This document shows, one piece after another, positions 45,928 to 58,660 of a DNA stretch of 64,000 nt. The position numbers and the translations under genes are program-made. Below the pieces are notes generated by a model. It was not told where the DNA came from. It searched no databases and saw only the letters and a list, made by a program, of their open reading frames with translations. The stretch's first letter is position 1, and each line of letters begins with the position of its first letter. Source of the stretch: Nematostella vectensis. Lineage: Eukaryota > Cnidaria > Anthozoa > Actiniaria > Edwardsiidae. The stretch lies in NCBI RefSeq assembly GCF_932526225.1, contig NC_064045.1, positions 12,890,442-12,954,441 of the forward strand, given 5' to 3'.

Positions 45928-46155
45928 CACCTGGGTATTGATGTCTGAAGTGTTATAGAGCTTAAAGAACCATCTAGAACCAACTGAATAACACCCGGGT
46001 ATTGATATCTGAAGTGCTATAAAGCTCACAGATAAATATAGAACCAACTGAATAACACCCGGGTATTGATATCTGAAGTGCTATAGAGCTTAAAGAACCA
46101 TCTAGAAACAACTGAATAACACCCGGGTATTGATATCTGAAGTGCTATAGAGCTT
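45904..46155 (+). repeat. 64-bp tandem repeat spanning the stop codon of the IPPI protein gene, 4 copies
   Basis: Units begin at about 45904, 45968, 46031 and 46096. The first contains the last codons and the stop (CTAGAACAAACTGAATAAC) and about 40 nt of 3' UTR; the next three repeat both (CTAGAACCAACTGAATAAC), the third with a changed left part. The copies have accumulated only a few substitutions. Confidence 0.92.
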
Positions 46156-46189
46156 ATTTATGCAGCGCTCTCGGTAACAAGATGACGTG

Positions 46190-46470
46190 GAAAAGCGTGT
46201 GGTTGGTTGAACGGGACGCATGCTCAGTTTGCATCAAGAAACCTATCACGACAATCTCGTTCCCAAACCCCACGCACCTTTGTGCCGCTGGCATACTGGA
46301 CACTGGGAACGAGATTGCTACAGGCCCGTACCCAGGATTTTTCTCGCTGGGGGGAGGGAGCGGAATCCGAAAATGTTGACCTAAATTATCCCACGTACCT
46401 TTGTGCCAGCCGCCTTGTACCTTGCCGCTGGCATAAAGGTACGTGGGCTCTGGGAACGAGCTTGACAAGA
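46190..46470. repeat. Two nested fold-back segments
   Basis: CAATCTCGTTCCCA at 46251 and TGGGAACGAGATTG at 46304 are inverted, as are CCACGTACCTTTGTGCCAG at 46400 and CTGGCATAAAGGTACGTGG at 46427. CAGGCCCGTACCCAGG at 46321 is the same end sequence as at 48177-48192. This is probably a small composite of degraded elements. No gene. Confidence 0.65.
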
Positions 46471-46977
46471 CAAATGCCTAGTATCTGGTAAAATACACAA
46501 AAACAGAAATGTACTATTGACTTTTATTCAGAAATATGCATTGACAAAATAAAATATTCAACAATTCAAAGACCTAACTAATTCCTCAGTAGTAATTACT
46601 TTATCTGAAACTTATTTCATTACTTATCTAATTTTTACATTTTTACACAAAAAATCACTGAAAATTCTTGTAATTTTCAGAAGCCGTTTTTTTCTTTTAC
46701 TTGCTAATCAAAATAGAGATCCAGAATAAGTTCTCCCTGCATTGTACCCGCAAAAATATATTTTTATATTGAAGGCTTCCAAGAAAGTCTACTAGAAGGA
46801 AACATGAGACGGTCAGCGGCAATTTTAAAAAACAGCTGGTCAGCTGTCTTTTCGGTTGCAGTTGACATTTTATTTATAAATCGAATAACATTTTGTTCTA
46901 GAGCTTCATTAAGTGTGTAATAAGAGCCCACCCAAATGCCATGTTTCATATCCTACACTTATTATTATCAGCTTGTG

Positions 46978-49900
46978 TTATGGTTTCGATTTGCCTGTCT
47001 TCGAAGGCGGAGGGGGAGGGGGTACTCCTGGCTTGTTCACGTGATGTGCTGGCGGGGGCGGGTGTGGAGGAGGACTGGTAGCGACAGGACTTGTGGAGCC
47101 CATGTACTTGACCTGAAATCAACCACACGCACCTCATTAAGCTGATCTTATTTTCCGGTCCTAAAAGTTTCGTATATGTCGACACTGCCGTCCTCTAACC
47201 TGTAATGTCGTAATGTAACAATGAGTTTTTACCTGAGTCTGTGAGGGGGTCGGTGCGGGCCGCTTTGGTTTTTCCTGTGTAGTCACGAATTGCGCGGCTC
47301 CACGGGCCTGTGGTGCGCTGGACGAGTTGGAGTGGGTACGAAGTGGTGGCTGTGCCTGTTGGTTTTGCGGAATCTTGGTTGCATCAGGCGTGGTCGCCCT
47401 GCCTTCCTCGCTGTGGAGTTAGAAATTTAGAAATACAACCAAATACAACATTATATTCAGCCACAAACAAGATGTTATATAAAAAAAGGCCACTATGGAG
47501 ATATGGTCATGTTGTTTTAAATAATAGCTTTAGCAGTTTAGAGTTCGTCTGAATTGGATCTACAGAAATACCTTTCAAATTTCAGGCTCGCTTTGAAGTT
47601 ATTATATTAACAAAAATCAAATCAAATCTCACCGGGGGGGGGGGGGGGGGTGCAGGGGGAGCGAACGCACCCCCCTATAACGGCCGAATGTCCACTTTCG
47701 GTTCCATATAAAGAAAACTGAGCCAAAAATTGTCGTTTTTTGCCAAACGCGGTCACTTCCAAATAAGGAAGCTCATATATTCCTTATTTGATTCTTGTAA
47801 TTTTTAATGTGAGCGTACCCCAGGGGCTTCGTAAACTTTAAGACTTGTAACCAGAAGAGAAAAAAAGTTACTGTGACCATCTTTAGTTAATTGAGAAGGT
47901 CCCTGAAAAGAAACTAAGTGTTCTCGGTACCAGACCCCCAAAAAGACAACGTTTTCTTCATGTGTTAATAGTCGTGCTATTTGTAGACAAAACTATAAAG
48001 CATAAGCTAGATCACTCTGGTATTTAGTCAAATCCGACAATAAACGTCTCGTGGATATATGCAAAAGCAAAAAAAAAACCCTTTTTGTTTTTTTCGGCGG
48101 TGGTCAGAGTATTATCAGAGAAATCACTCTCCCCCATCACCCCCTTCGGATTTCGCACCCCCCCCCCAAGAAAAGTCCTGGGTACGGGCCTGATTTTGAG
48201 AATTCAAATTAGTCCCTCGGTTCTGTAGCCAAGAATTTCTTGTTGATTAGTGGTATCAAGATCAAACTAATTGCAAGAATAACTGCAATTAATAAATAGT
48301 AAAGTGCAATTGGTGAATGGTTTCCTTACGGTTCGGAGTCGTTATTTTTGTTGATCATGTCCACGACCTCGTCTAACAAGCCTCCAGTGACGCTTTGGAA
48401 CTCCTCAGTCGACACTTCCTTCCCTGCCATCCCCTCCCTTACAGGGGCTTGTTTGGTAGCCCCAGGATCCGCAGAGGCGTCGTTAGCAGATTCGAATCGG
48501 GGAGGGGTGGGGGATGCGCTCGCCGGCGAGGAACCGTTCGTGCTGACATGTGCAGGACGGAAAAAGTCGACTCCTAGAAATAATAAATAAACAACAAAAT
48601 GCTTTATAGAGAAAACGGTGAATCTAGGGAAAATGAAAAGTTCAGTTCCCAGGTACCACAATTATAGTTGTGCAGGAACTTACAAGAGCAAGCAATATTT
48701 ATTTTAAAGTCGCTGGGAGAACACAGCTTTCGAGCAGGTTCGTGGCGATATAGCTTGATAAGTTCCAACACATAATGTATCATTGCATTTCCAATCTGAG
48801 CAGCATGAAATTCATGAATTTGAGCATGACGATATAAACTCATAGATATTTATTTGCGTGAATTCGTAGGTCCTTAGAAACCCTTCACTGACACGGGTGG
48901 GAAGCCTGTGTTCAAACAATAAAGGTGAGTGCGCATACCTTCAGGGAAGAACCAGCTGTGGTGTTGAATCAGCGCTTCGACGATAGAAGACTGGACACCA
49001 GTGTGATGCAAATTTATGCTACAAACAACAAATGAGCATAAATGTAAGCAGGTGTCCGCATTTGGTAGAAATAATTGCCAGAAAAAAAAGGAAATTCGGT
49101 ACCTACCATACTACTAGCGAAAATTTCAAGATAGAGATGCTCAATGAAATTATTCCCTTTGGTGTTGGGTTGTTAGGCTAATTATCAAGCTAGGTACCGC
49201 GCTTTATCTACGTGTAATGGTGTAATGCTAGGAGTAGATGATAATAAATGTGTTGTTACAATATCACGCTAGATGTATTGCGTTACCTTGTCACACAATG
49301 CGTATTTTGACTTAAGCATCTAACGTGTGATGCTCGAAGTAGACGATATTGGAAGCAATGTGCAATGTATCACGCTAGGTATTTTGCGTTCCTCTATGTG
49401 TGTTTTACGCCTTTTGCTTTTCATTACCGAGAAATACGCAGTCATTTTAGCCAAAATTACAAACATTAACGCCGATGTACTGTCATTTAAGCGAAAGTAA
49501 AATCATTTGAACTTAAAGGAAATACATTAACAAACTGTAAAGAAAATGAAAAGCAAAAGAAGTACTTACGCAACTGATGTGTCATGTTCGAAGTAGATTA
49601 TGTTGGGCGCAATGTGTTGCGTTACTGTGTCACGCTAGGTTGCGTTACTGTGTGTTTTACTCACGCATCTGACGTGTCCTGCTCGGAGTAGATGATGTTG
49701 GGCGCAATGACGATGGCGATGTTGCTCGCTGTCATCTTGTTAACTTCGCTATAGTCCGCCAGTTTACCAAGAAAGCAGATCAGGTACCTGTGACAACGTC
49801 AGATAACGTGACATGAGGGCGGGGGCACAGGTGGGGGCACAGGTAGCCCGGTCTTCAATTCGCTACAACGTATGGGGGTCTCTCACCTCTGCTGGAACGG

Positions 49901-52900
49901 CCTCGATCCCCGGTCGAGACACGGGGGTACCTTTCTGCTTTGTTTCTTTGCCCTAAATTTGATATGTTGAACTTATGTAGGCTTACTAAAAGCCCCCAAG
50001 TTCCCAAGTTCCTTAGTTCCTTATAAGGATTATATAATTTTTAAATTTTTTTTATCTAGTAACAATTGCAATATCAAATCATCAGAAGGAGACAGTTGTG
50101 GTGATGTTACCATGTCAATATAATCTGACCTTGAGCCAAGTCATCTATCACTTGACATTTGAAAGAGTGCAGAGAATATTTAGAGGCTCTCTTAATTTAA
50201 ATATGCATAGGATAGGCTATATCTCACCTCAGATTGTCTTTATTCGCTTTAGGAAGCTTATCCACGAGTCCCCAGTATGCCTGCAACCTCGCACCACTAT
50301 CCTGTATACTGTGACCGGAAATGAAGGGTCCGTGTCAGGGAGTAAAGTAGAGAACTCAATGTGCAAGTACCGCGGACCGCGTGCGCTATACACGATTACC
50401 CATGTGTGATATCCCGTAACCCGGAGGTGATATTACATTTCCTACGTTGTATGTCTCGTAACCTGCGTGTGATATTCCGTAACCTGCGTGTGATATCCCG
50501 TAACCCGCATGTGATATTTCGTAACCCGCGTGTGATATCCGGTAACCTGCGTGTGATGACGCATAACCTGCGTGTGATATCCCGTAGCCAGTAAAAAAAA
50601 CTTAATGTTATTCGCATATGATATCCTATATCCCATTAGGAAAATCCCATTGCCCGCGTGTGATATACCGTAGCCAGTAAAAAAAACTTAATGTTATTCG
50701 CATATGATATCCTATATCCCATTAGGAAAATCCCATTGCCCGCGTGTGATATACCGTAGCACGTAAGAGACATCCCGTTATTCGCATTTGATATCCTATA
50801 TCCCATTAGGAAAATCCCGATTCCCGCGTGATATCCCGTAGCCTGTAGACGATGTCCCGTTACCCGCATATGATATCCTATGTCCCATTAGGAAAATCCC
50901 ATTGCCCGCGTGTGATATGCCGTAGCCCGTAAGAGATATCCCGTTATTCGAATTTGATATTCTATATCCCATTAGGAAAATCCCGATTCCCGCGCGATAT
51001 CCCGTAGCCTGTAGACGATGTCCCGTTACCCGCATATGATATCCTATATCCCATTAGGAAAATCCCATTGCCCGCGTGTGATATGCCGTAGCCCGTAAGA
51101 GATATCCCGTTATTCGAATTTGATATTCTATATCCCATTAGGAAAATCCCGATTCCCGCGTGATATCCCGTAGCCTGTAGACGATGTCCCGTTACCCGCA
51201 TATGATATCCTATATCCCATTAGGAAAATCCCATTGCCCGCGTGTGATATGCCGTAGCCCGTAAGAGATATCCCGTTATTCGAATTTGATATTCTATATC
51301 CCATTAGGAAAATCCCGATTCCCGCGTGATATCCCGTAGCCTGTAAACGATGTCCCGTTACCCGCATATGATATCCTATATCCCATTAGGAAAATCCCAT
51401 TGCCCGCGTGTGATATACCGTAGCCCGTAAGAGATATCCCGTTATTCGAATTTGATATTCTATATCCCATTAGGAAAATCCCGATTCCCGCGTGATATCC
51501 CGTAGCCTGTAAACGATGTCCCGTTACCCGCATATGATATCCTATATCCCATTAGGAAAATCCCGTTACCCGCGTGATATCCCGTAGCCTGTAAACTATG
51601 TCCCGTTACCCCGCATATGATATCCTATGTCCCAGCGTACGACTGCAAGTATCCCATGATTCAACCCGCGAGTTACCTGGCAGCCTGGATCCAATCGTCG
51701 TAGAGGGCAAAGGTCATTAAGGGCTCTGGTAGCTCGCGAAGGTACTGCTTAAGTACTCCTGCACAGGAGACATCAAATCAGCACAAAGTATGGACAGAAT
51801 AGCTTGTGCGTTTGTCCGGCGTTTAAGCATGGTAATTAGAATGACTCGGGTTTCTTGTTCATGAAGATAAAACGTGAGGCAGCGTGGAGCCTGAAACGTC
51901 ACAAATCTTACCAACCACAGCAAACTCATTAAGAACGGCTGGGACAAGGCACCCGTCTCTCTCTTTTCGGGTGGTTTTTCGAAGGGGGGCGTAAGGGGGG
52001 GGGGGGGGGGTTGGGGTGCGAAAACCGCACAGAAACCGCACAGAAAAACGCCAAAAACCGCAAAACCGTCAAAATAAGTCAATAGCCGTAAACCGTGCAG
52101 TCTAGAGAAACCGCAATACCGCGGAATAAAATACAAAAAACCGAAAAACCGCGCCAGATTTAAGGCAAAACCGCAACACCGCGAATACTTAATGTGCAAA
52201 GGAAAAAGGAAAACTCTCTTACCTGTGATAGCGTGAACATCACAATCGAACTCTGTTAAATCGACCATTCCGGCATCAAAGGCTGCCTGAACAGTGGATT
52301 TAGAAAGAAACACCTCAATTATGTGAACGCCTTTTAATGCGCATTTTGTCAAGTTGCGCCACATCATAAATTCGTCTCAAGAAAGTGCACACAAAAACAC
52401 GGTGCTATCAATTGACAAAAGAGATGCAGAAAGTACCTTGAGTTTTCTAATCTTCCCAGAGCTCCCTGCCATTCTAAATAACCCCTGCAACGAGGAAAAC
52501 AAGCAGTACGTTTTTAAAACAGTATTGGCCATGGTAGCGCTCATCTAGAATCGCTTTTCACCTGCTCTTGTAGGGCCTCTTCGTGGAGATAAGTTAGACA
52601 CTCTTCTAGGACGAACGCTATGGACCGACGCTGGACTTTCAGGTGCTCCTCAAGAGGGCAACCGAACACTGAGCGTAACGATGAACTTTCTGCAAGAAGT
52701 AAGCAGGGGGTTTAACAACCGAACACTGCGCTTAACAATGAACTTTACACGGCATGTAACAATAAGCTTTCTGTAAGCAGCAAACAGATAGCTTAACAAT
52801 CCATAGACTTCATGTACCAATAAATACAGTTGGCGAAAATATAAAATTCATGAGTGCAGAGAATGGCCAATAATCCAAATTCAAGCCAATCTCGGCCAAT

Positions 52901-55900
52901 ATTTTTGCAAGTGCATGTTCATGGTTTTATGCTTCTTGGTTTCATGTCAAGTTTTTTTTATATTTCTGTGTGACACTAGTCTATATGACATTTATCTACC
53001 TGCTTTGAGAACAAGCCATTGAGCTTGGGTTTGAATTCAAAAGACGTCAAATGTTCTTATCCTTCGTGTTTAAGTGTATAAGAGTATTAAAATACCCACC
53101 AACTTGGGTTTTCAAGAGGGGAAGAACATCCTGTAAGATCATCGATGCACTTTTATGGTATTCCTGCTGGGCTTCTATAAACTGTTGCATGGAATGGAGA
53201 GGAAATAAAAAATGTTTAAATATGGCTGGGCTCAATTATACTATAACTAAGAGAGGGTGAAGCCCAAACCTTGAGCGTATTAATCCATACCACTATTGGG
53301 CTAGGGTGTGGGTGTGGTCATCTAATGTTCCTGTCCCATTACTTTACCAAGCCAACTATCCTAGGGTGTGATAACCAACCCTTTACTTAAGGTGTGGTCA
53401 TAAGGAAAAGAGGGATAGAGGAAAGAGACAGGAAAGACAGGCACTTTTTTGGTGGAAAGAGAACAAGGGGGATGTAGGCAGTAAAGGGAGGGGGGACATG
53501 GAGGGGAGGGTGGGGGAGGATAACACACTATATACTCTAAAATGTACCTTAATCATCCATTCAGCAAATTCTGCTTCTCTGGCAACAAAGGTGAGAGCTT
53601 CTGTGGTAAACCCATCCTATAGAACAACAGAATAGCATGTTAATACTGAATATCTTTGTAATAAACAAACCATTATCTTACTGATTATACATTTGACAAC
53701 CTGAACAGAGCTGAAGACATTAATTTTATAGAGGAAAGATACAAGAGAGATCTGTGTACTCAAGACTCTGGATATTGTATGAAGTAATACAGCAACTCAC
53801 CTGACATGCTTCAAACTTCGCGGTCTCATTTTCAAGTTCTTCCTTCAGGGCGTCAGCTTTGCTTTGTGCCCCCCAGGGATCTTTGCTTGCACCCTGAAAG
53901 GTTTTTAGAGCTGCCAGATAACGGGACTTACATGTATCCATCTCAAGTGCTGCTTTGGAGAGCTTCTTTTTAGCTTGATAGATATTAGGGATGTCATTCT
54001 GCAGATAAAGACATGCATCATATAAGGTTCAGATCCCTTAATTTATATCATGGATGTCTGGATCAGTTTCTGAGTGGCCATTGCAACCGCCACAACAGTC
54101 AGATATACAGTAACAGTTTCGATATGGAAAAAGTACAGTAGCGGATCTAGGGGGAGGGTTTAGGGGGTCTAAACCCCCCCCCCCCCCTTTGGGCTGCCAG
54201 AAAGCCATATGTAACAAAAAAAATTACCCCCTCCTCATGCATCATATAAGGTTCAGATCCCTTAATTTATATCAGGGATGTCTGGATCAGTTTCTGAGTG
54301 GCCATTGCAACCGCCACAACAGTCAGATATACAGTAACAGTTTCGATATGGAACAAGTACAGTAGCCGATCTAGGGGGAGGGTTTATTGGGTCTAAACAC
54401 CCCCCCCCTCCCCTTTGGGCTACCAGAAAGCCATATGTAACAAAAAAATTACCCCCTCCCCATGCATCATATAAGGTTCAGATCCCTTAATTTATATCAG
54501 GGATGTCTGGATCAGTTTCTGAGTGGCCATTGCAACCGCCACAACAGTCAGATATACAGTAACAGTTTTGATATGCTACAAGTACAGTAGCCGATCTAGG
54601 GGGAGGGTTTAGGGGGTCTAAACCCCTCCCTTCTAGCGAAAAGCTAGATCCGGCTCTGAAATCCTGAAATCTTCCATATGATGATAACATTTTTATCCAA
54701 ATACAGAAGTAAAACTTCAAAAATCTGACAAATGACCAAAGTTTACTGATTACTAAATATCTTAATTACTAAATATCTCATATTCTAATAGATTCCTGTG
54801 TCTTTTAATGGTTGAGGTTTATGTCGGACCTCTGGAAGTAAACTGGTGACAATGCTGCCTTAAACTATGTCCATGAAATAAAATCTAAATAGTTACTACT
54901 TAATAGTTCTTATTTACTGTAGTACAATTCTAGTGACTATTTAAATACTAACGAGGCATTGCTTCCGAGGCCCTCTGGTAGCTCTCTGGAAGTAAACTGG
55001 TGATAATGCGGCTTTAATTCTCAGAGATTACATGTACAGTAAATCATAGTTTTCTATAGTGGGTCATACCTCAAGTATTGTTGTCATAGGAATCATTACA
55101 TTCTTCTCAACAGACATTTCAAATTCACACAGACTTCGAGCAATTGAAAGTTGTGCTTCTCCTGTCTGTGATAAAACCATTCTGAAATAAAAACACAAAT
55201 AGTTTCAAACCTCCAATAATATCTGGCACACCTGGGCAAATGTGAAATGCATAATTTCTAAATGAAAGCGTACCCTAAAAGGGACATGTCTCCTAGCTGA
55301 TTGCTAGATTCCAGCATACTATTTGCAAGTCCAGTCTGGTTCAGTTTTCTCTGTAATGAGAGCAAATCAAGAGGCAATCATCACTATCATCATCAGCATC
55401 ATCTATCTATTAAAGACACCATCTATAGACGTGCTTGCGTTATCTTCCACATCAGCTTAACAAATTGCAACTAGCAAAGGCCGAGGGCAGAAGGGCGTTA
55501 CGTGCTATGCTGAGAACCAGGCTACATTATATAAAAATCTAAAAGTCAGCATATAAAGCCATATTAGGTGTTGGACATCAATTAAATTAGATTAAACATC
55601 TTGTGAGTCATATAGAATGATTATCTACTTCCCATTTTTAGACAACTGCTTGACAGAGCAGCTAGATAATTGATCAATCACATAACAGCTTGGTAAGCAC
55701 TTTAGACACAACATAAATTGTTTATCCTGTGTTTATTGTTCATTTACTATCATACAACAAATTAAGATAAAAGGGTACTTGTAGGCATTCTTTTGTAAAG
55801 AATTAATATGCAGAGTAAATTCAATGTCAACACTTCAGTTGTAAAATTATAAATCTGCTTTAAACTAGGACATTTGGTATCAAAGGTGTGGACCTGGTCC

Positions 55901-58660
55901 AAGTCGTCATTCTCGCTAGTCCACGTCAATTGCAGAGCTCTGTTAGTTTAAAATAATGTTCTGTATACACAAGGCAATAACAGGGAGCTTTTTAGGAGTA
56001 GTTTTCTACGGCAACAACGACAAGAAATGTAATTGAAAATTTAATTTAAAAAAAGTGTGTGCTCATTTGAAATGACGCTATTCTTCAGCCCAAGCCTGAA
56101 AATAACGAAACCTGAAAGCTTATTTGCTTCAAAATCGCTCAATTCTCTATTTCTTATCTGTCCAGTCACCAGAGAAGATTGAAAATAAAGTTGTATTTGT
56201 ACCATTGATGTTTAAGACCTTATTTCGAACTTGATCATATCTCTTTTGCTTCTTTTCATGGAGCTCTGCTCTCGACAAAGTCTAGTGGTAATGATGACTT
56301 GGAACAGGCGTCCATCTTTTATACCGCAGATCCTTGTTTAAGTCATTTTTTGCTGATAACATCAATTCCTTACTGCCAATATGTATTTAATAAAATCAGA
56401 GGAGCAATGATCAATATTATCATCATTAAAGATGCACAGGTAAATAGAAAAGAATCTTATTACCATAAAAGTATCTGGTTTATCGAGATCACTTCCCAAC
56501 ATAGCAATATCATCCTGACTGCCCTTGGCTCTAAAATACCTAATAGCCTACAAATAAATCAAAATCAGACAAACTGAAAGCAAAGAGTCTAAAAGCTTGT
56601 GCGCAATAAAGTTCAAATGTCTAATCAAATTCCAAACAATTGCTTTCACAAAAACATTATTAATTTGTATAGAAGACAAAGTGCCCACCAAATAGTTTTG
56701 GCTGGACAAACCCTATCCAATACTTTCAAAATATTTATACTATAACTACAACTACAATACAATACTAGAGTACATTAAAATTCAGGTTTTCTCTATTCAA
56801 AAACATGTTTTCTTCCTTTGCCTGACATTAAATTGATTGGTTTAGAAATTTTTAGTAAAGCAATACTGTGGCTTCATTGAATTAGGTAGGTTTAAAAGTT
56901 TTTGACATTTGATCTTCATCTAAGTGGAAATCAGATTTCACACTTATATTAAAGGGAAAAATTAAGTGCAATAACATAAGTAAAAAGAAACTGTCAGTAT
57001 AAACAATATTGTAACATTCACTTTCCTACCAGACGTCTTTCAAAGTCACTGCCTGAACCCTGCATAGACGCAGAAATTCGTTTGCTTGCTGATTGGCATG
57101 CCGTCTTGATCTTATCAACGGTCTTTTCAACCTTAAACACAAAAACATCAAACAGGTGTTACTGTACTACCTTTATTAACATGCCACCAGGCGCGAAATT
57201 CTGGATTAGACTGCTATCAACAAAATCAGTCTTGAATTGATTGACAAATAGGATTCACTCTTTAGAAGTTAAGGGGGTGCACACACACTTGCTTTTTGAC
57301 TGACACTCTAGCTTAAACAAGGTTGTATTTAAGACCCCTTTGGACACTAACACAAAATAAAAAAAATCGTTCAAAAGTCACAAGATTATATTATAACCCT
57401 GACAGTAGAAATAATTATCACATAGAAAGTGAAATAAGTAACATAAGACAACTTCTAGTTCCCCTTGTGATGTTTCATTTTGAAATTAAAAAAAATTAAT
57501 AGCAGGCAAACTTTAACATGACTTGATATATGTGTTTAGGGGTGATTAAACAAGACCCCTTTGGACACTAACACAAAATAAAAAAAATCGTTCAAAAGTC
57601 ACAAGATTATATTATAACCCTGACAGTAGAAATAATTATCACATAGAAAGTGAAATAAGTAACATAAGACAACTTCTAGTTCCCCTTGTGATGTTTCATT
57701 TTGAAATTAAAAAAAATTAATAGCAGGCAAACTTTAACATGACTTGATATATGTGTTTAGGGGTGATTAAACAATACATTAAAAATGTCAATTTGTTTAA
57801 AAACTGCTAATTGCAATAAAATATTTAAAGTCATTTAAACTTGCAAAAAAGAGATTCAGTTGAAAAACAGTATGAGAGTACAAACTTGCAATACTAATTA
57901 CATGCATTGATTATTTAAGTATAACTTTGGCAACAAGCATTATTACCACTATTTATTTGTTATCAGTTCACTTAAAACAAACACACCCAAACACACCCTC
58001 AAACATTTTGACACATATAATTGGCCCAAATAAACTTTTTGACTTATAAGACAGCCGTTTACTACGCCCAGCGCCTCTCTTTATAACTACAAGCAGATGA
58101 ATAACATGATTCTTAATTAATAGATCCATTTATCACTCGTAAGTCACAGGAAACAACACGACTTCATCCCACTGAAAAATTAAATTGAAATTCGATCTTC
58201 CATGAAATGTATCAATTCTCAAATTATCACATACATTTTGCAGATCCACGGATAGAATTTCTGTCTTCTCGGCCCTGGGGATGAAAAAGTTGGGTAAATT
58301 TAGGAAATGGTTTCGGATATTTGAGATAACAGCGGTTAGTCAGGCTCTATACTGCGGTTCTAGACGATCGTGTGAAATATTTGGTAATCACCGCAAAGAT
58401 TTGCGATTAAAGAATTCCAAACAGCATAAAAAAGAATATACTTAGTGTATACTTAATAATACCAAAATCTTTCGTTGACACCCAGTAAGAGTCAAACAAT
58501 AGCGAAATGACTTGTATTTGTTTTGTGTTTGTTTTAACTTGCCGAATGGTGGGAGACCTTCGTCTCCGACGATTGAATTAAAACATAATTTTCAATATAA
58601 TATCTACCTTCCAACTTTTTGATCTGCAAGTTGTTTGACCCTATAGAATTGCTTTTTCAT
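46978..58660 (-). CDS. N-BAR / RhoGAP protein of the ARHGAP17/ARHGAP44 (RICH) family, complete, 18 exons
   Basis: Exons are 58608-58660, 58235-58274, 57030-57131, 55274-55350, 55070-55181, 53801-53998, 53548-53616, 53100-53181, 52562-52689, 52437-52484, 52223-52286, 51677-51758, 50228-50308, 49665-49787, 48939-49018, 48330-48573, 47233-47410 and 46978-47112. All junctions are GT-AG and in phase, giving 631 residues. Residues 1 to about 245 form the BAR domain (start [52 protein letters not shown]). The RhoGAP domain is about 250-446 (CPLEEHLK; arginine finger in [57 protein letters not shown]). The tail is Ser/Pro/Gln-rich and ends in [14 protein letters not shown], a likely SH3 ligand. The family curves membranes and switches off Cdc42/Rac1 at junctions. 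Introns hold several tandem repeats. Confidence 0.96.
48150..48192. mobile_element. Right end of a hAT-like MITE (CAGGCCCGTACCCAGG)
   Basis: The reverse complement reads CAGGCCCGTACCCAGGAC followed by a poly-G tract, identical over 16 nt to the sequence at 46321. The opposite end is probably near the poly-G run at 47633-47650, giving an element of about 0.56 kb in intron 16 of the RhoGAP gene. The left end is too eroded to fix. Confidence 0.45.
49850..50000. repeat. Dispersed SINE-like repeat, copy 2
   Basis: Shares CTCACCTCTGCTG, GAGACACGGGG and CTTACTAAAAGC in the same order with 5445-5590. It lies between exons 13 and 14 of the RhoGAP gene. Confidence 0.4.
50398..51640. repeat. Minisatellite: 166-bp higher-order unit built from about 25-bp TGATATCCCGTA subunits
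   Basis: The left part (50398-50600) is a simple array of about 25-bp units of the type CGTAACCTGCGTGTGATATC. From about 50636 the array is organised in 166-bp units containing two CCCATTAGGAAAATCCC boxes each; four consecutive units (starting about 50796, 50962, 51128, 51294) are nearly identical, and the right end decays to a partial unit. It lies in the intron between exons 12 and 13 of the RhoGAP gene, about 90 bp from exon 13. The 166-bp period is not a multiple of 3, so the open frames across it are incidental. Confidence 0.95.
52005..52200. repeat. Cluster of degenerate AAACCGC repeats
   Basis: AAACCGCA, AAACCGTC, GAAACCGC and AAAACCGC recur at 6-25 nt spacing, beginning just right of a poly-G run at 51998. 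It lies in the RhoGAP intron between exons 11 and 12. No terminal repeats are seen; it is likely a degraded element or a degenerate satellite. Confidence 0.75.
54012..54654. repeat. 225-bp tandem repeat, 2.9 copies
   Basis: Units start at 54012, 54236 and 54461 with CATGCATCATATAAGG and are nearly identical. Each contains a palindrome GGGTTTAG.GGGTCTAAACCC and a GCGGATCTAGG or GCCGATCTAGG phrase that resembles CGGAT-type MITE ends, so an inserted element was duplicated along with its flank. It lies in the RhoGAP intron between exons 5 and 6. Confidence 0.93.
54773..55017. mobile_element. Two right-end fragments of the AAGCCGCATTGTCACC MITE
   Basis: 54773-54868 matches the right third of the element at 16869-17117 (TCTAATAGATTCCTGTGTC, GTCGGACCTC.GGAAGTAAACTGGTGACAATG). 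54975-55017 repeats only the last about 40 bp. No left ends are present, so these are truncated copies. Confidence 0.72.
57331..57774. repeat. 221-bp exact tandem duplication
   Basis: The unit beginning AAGACCCCTTTGGACACTAA occurs twice with no difference noticed over its length. It lies in the RhoGAP intron between exons 2 and 3. It is either a very recent duplication or an assembly artefact. Confidence 0.95.

Noticed and set aside
50398-51640. Possible CRISPR-like array or repeat protein
   Set aside because: The repeats are contiguous 25/166-bp units without unique spacers, lie in an animal intron, and the period is not a multiple of 3.
49788-51676. Apparent loss of a RhoGAP exon at the minisatellite
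   Set aside because: A phase-compatible exon was found at 50228-50308 ([20 protein letters not shown]), so the domain is complete.
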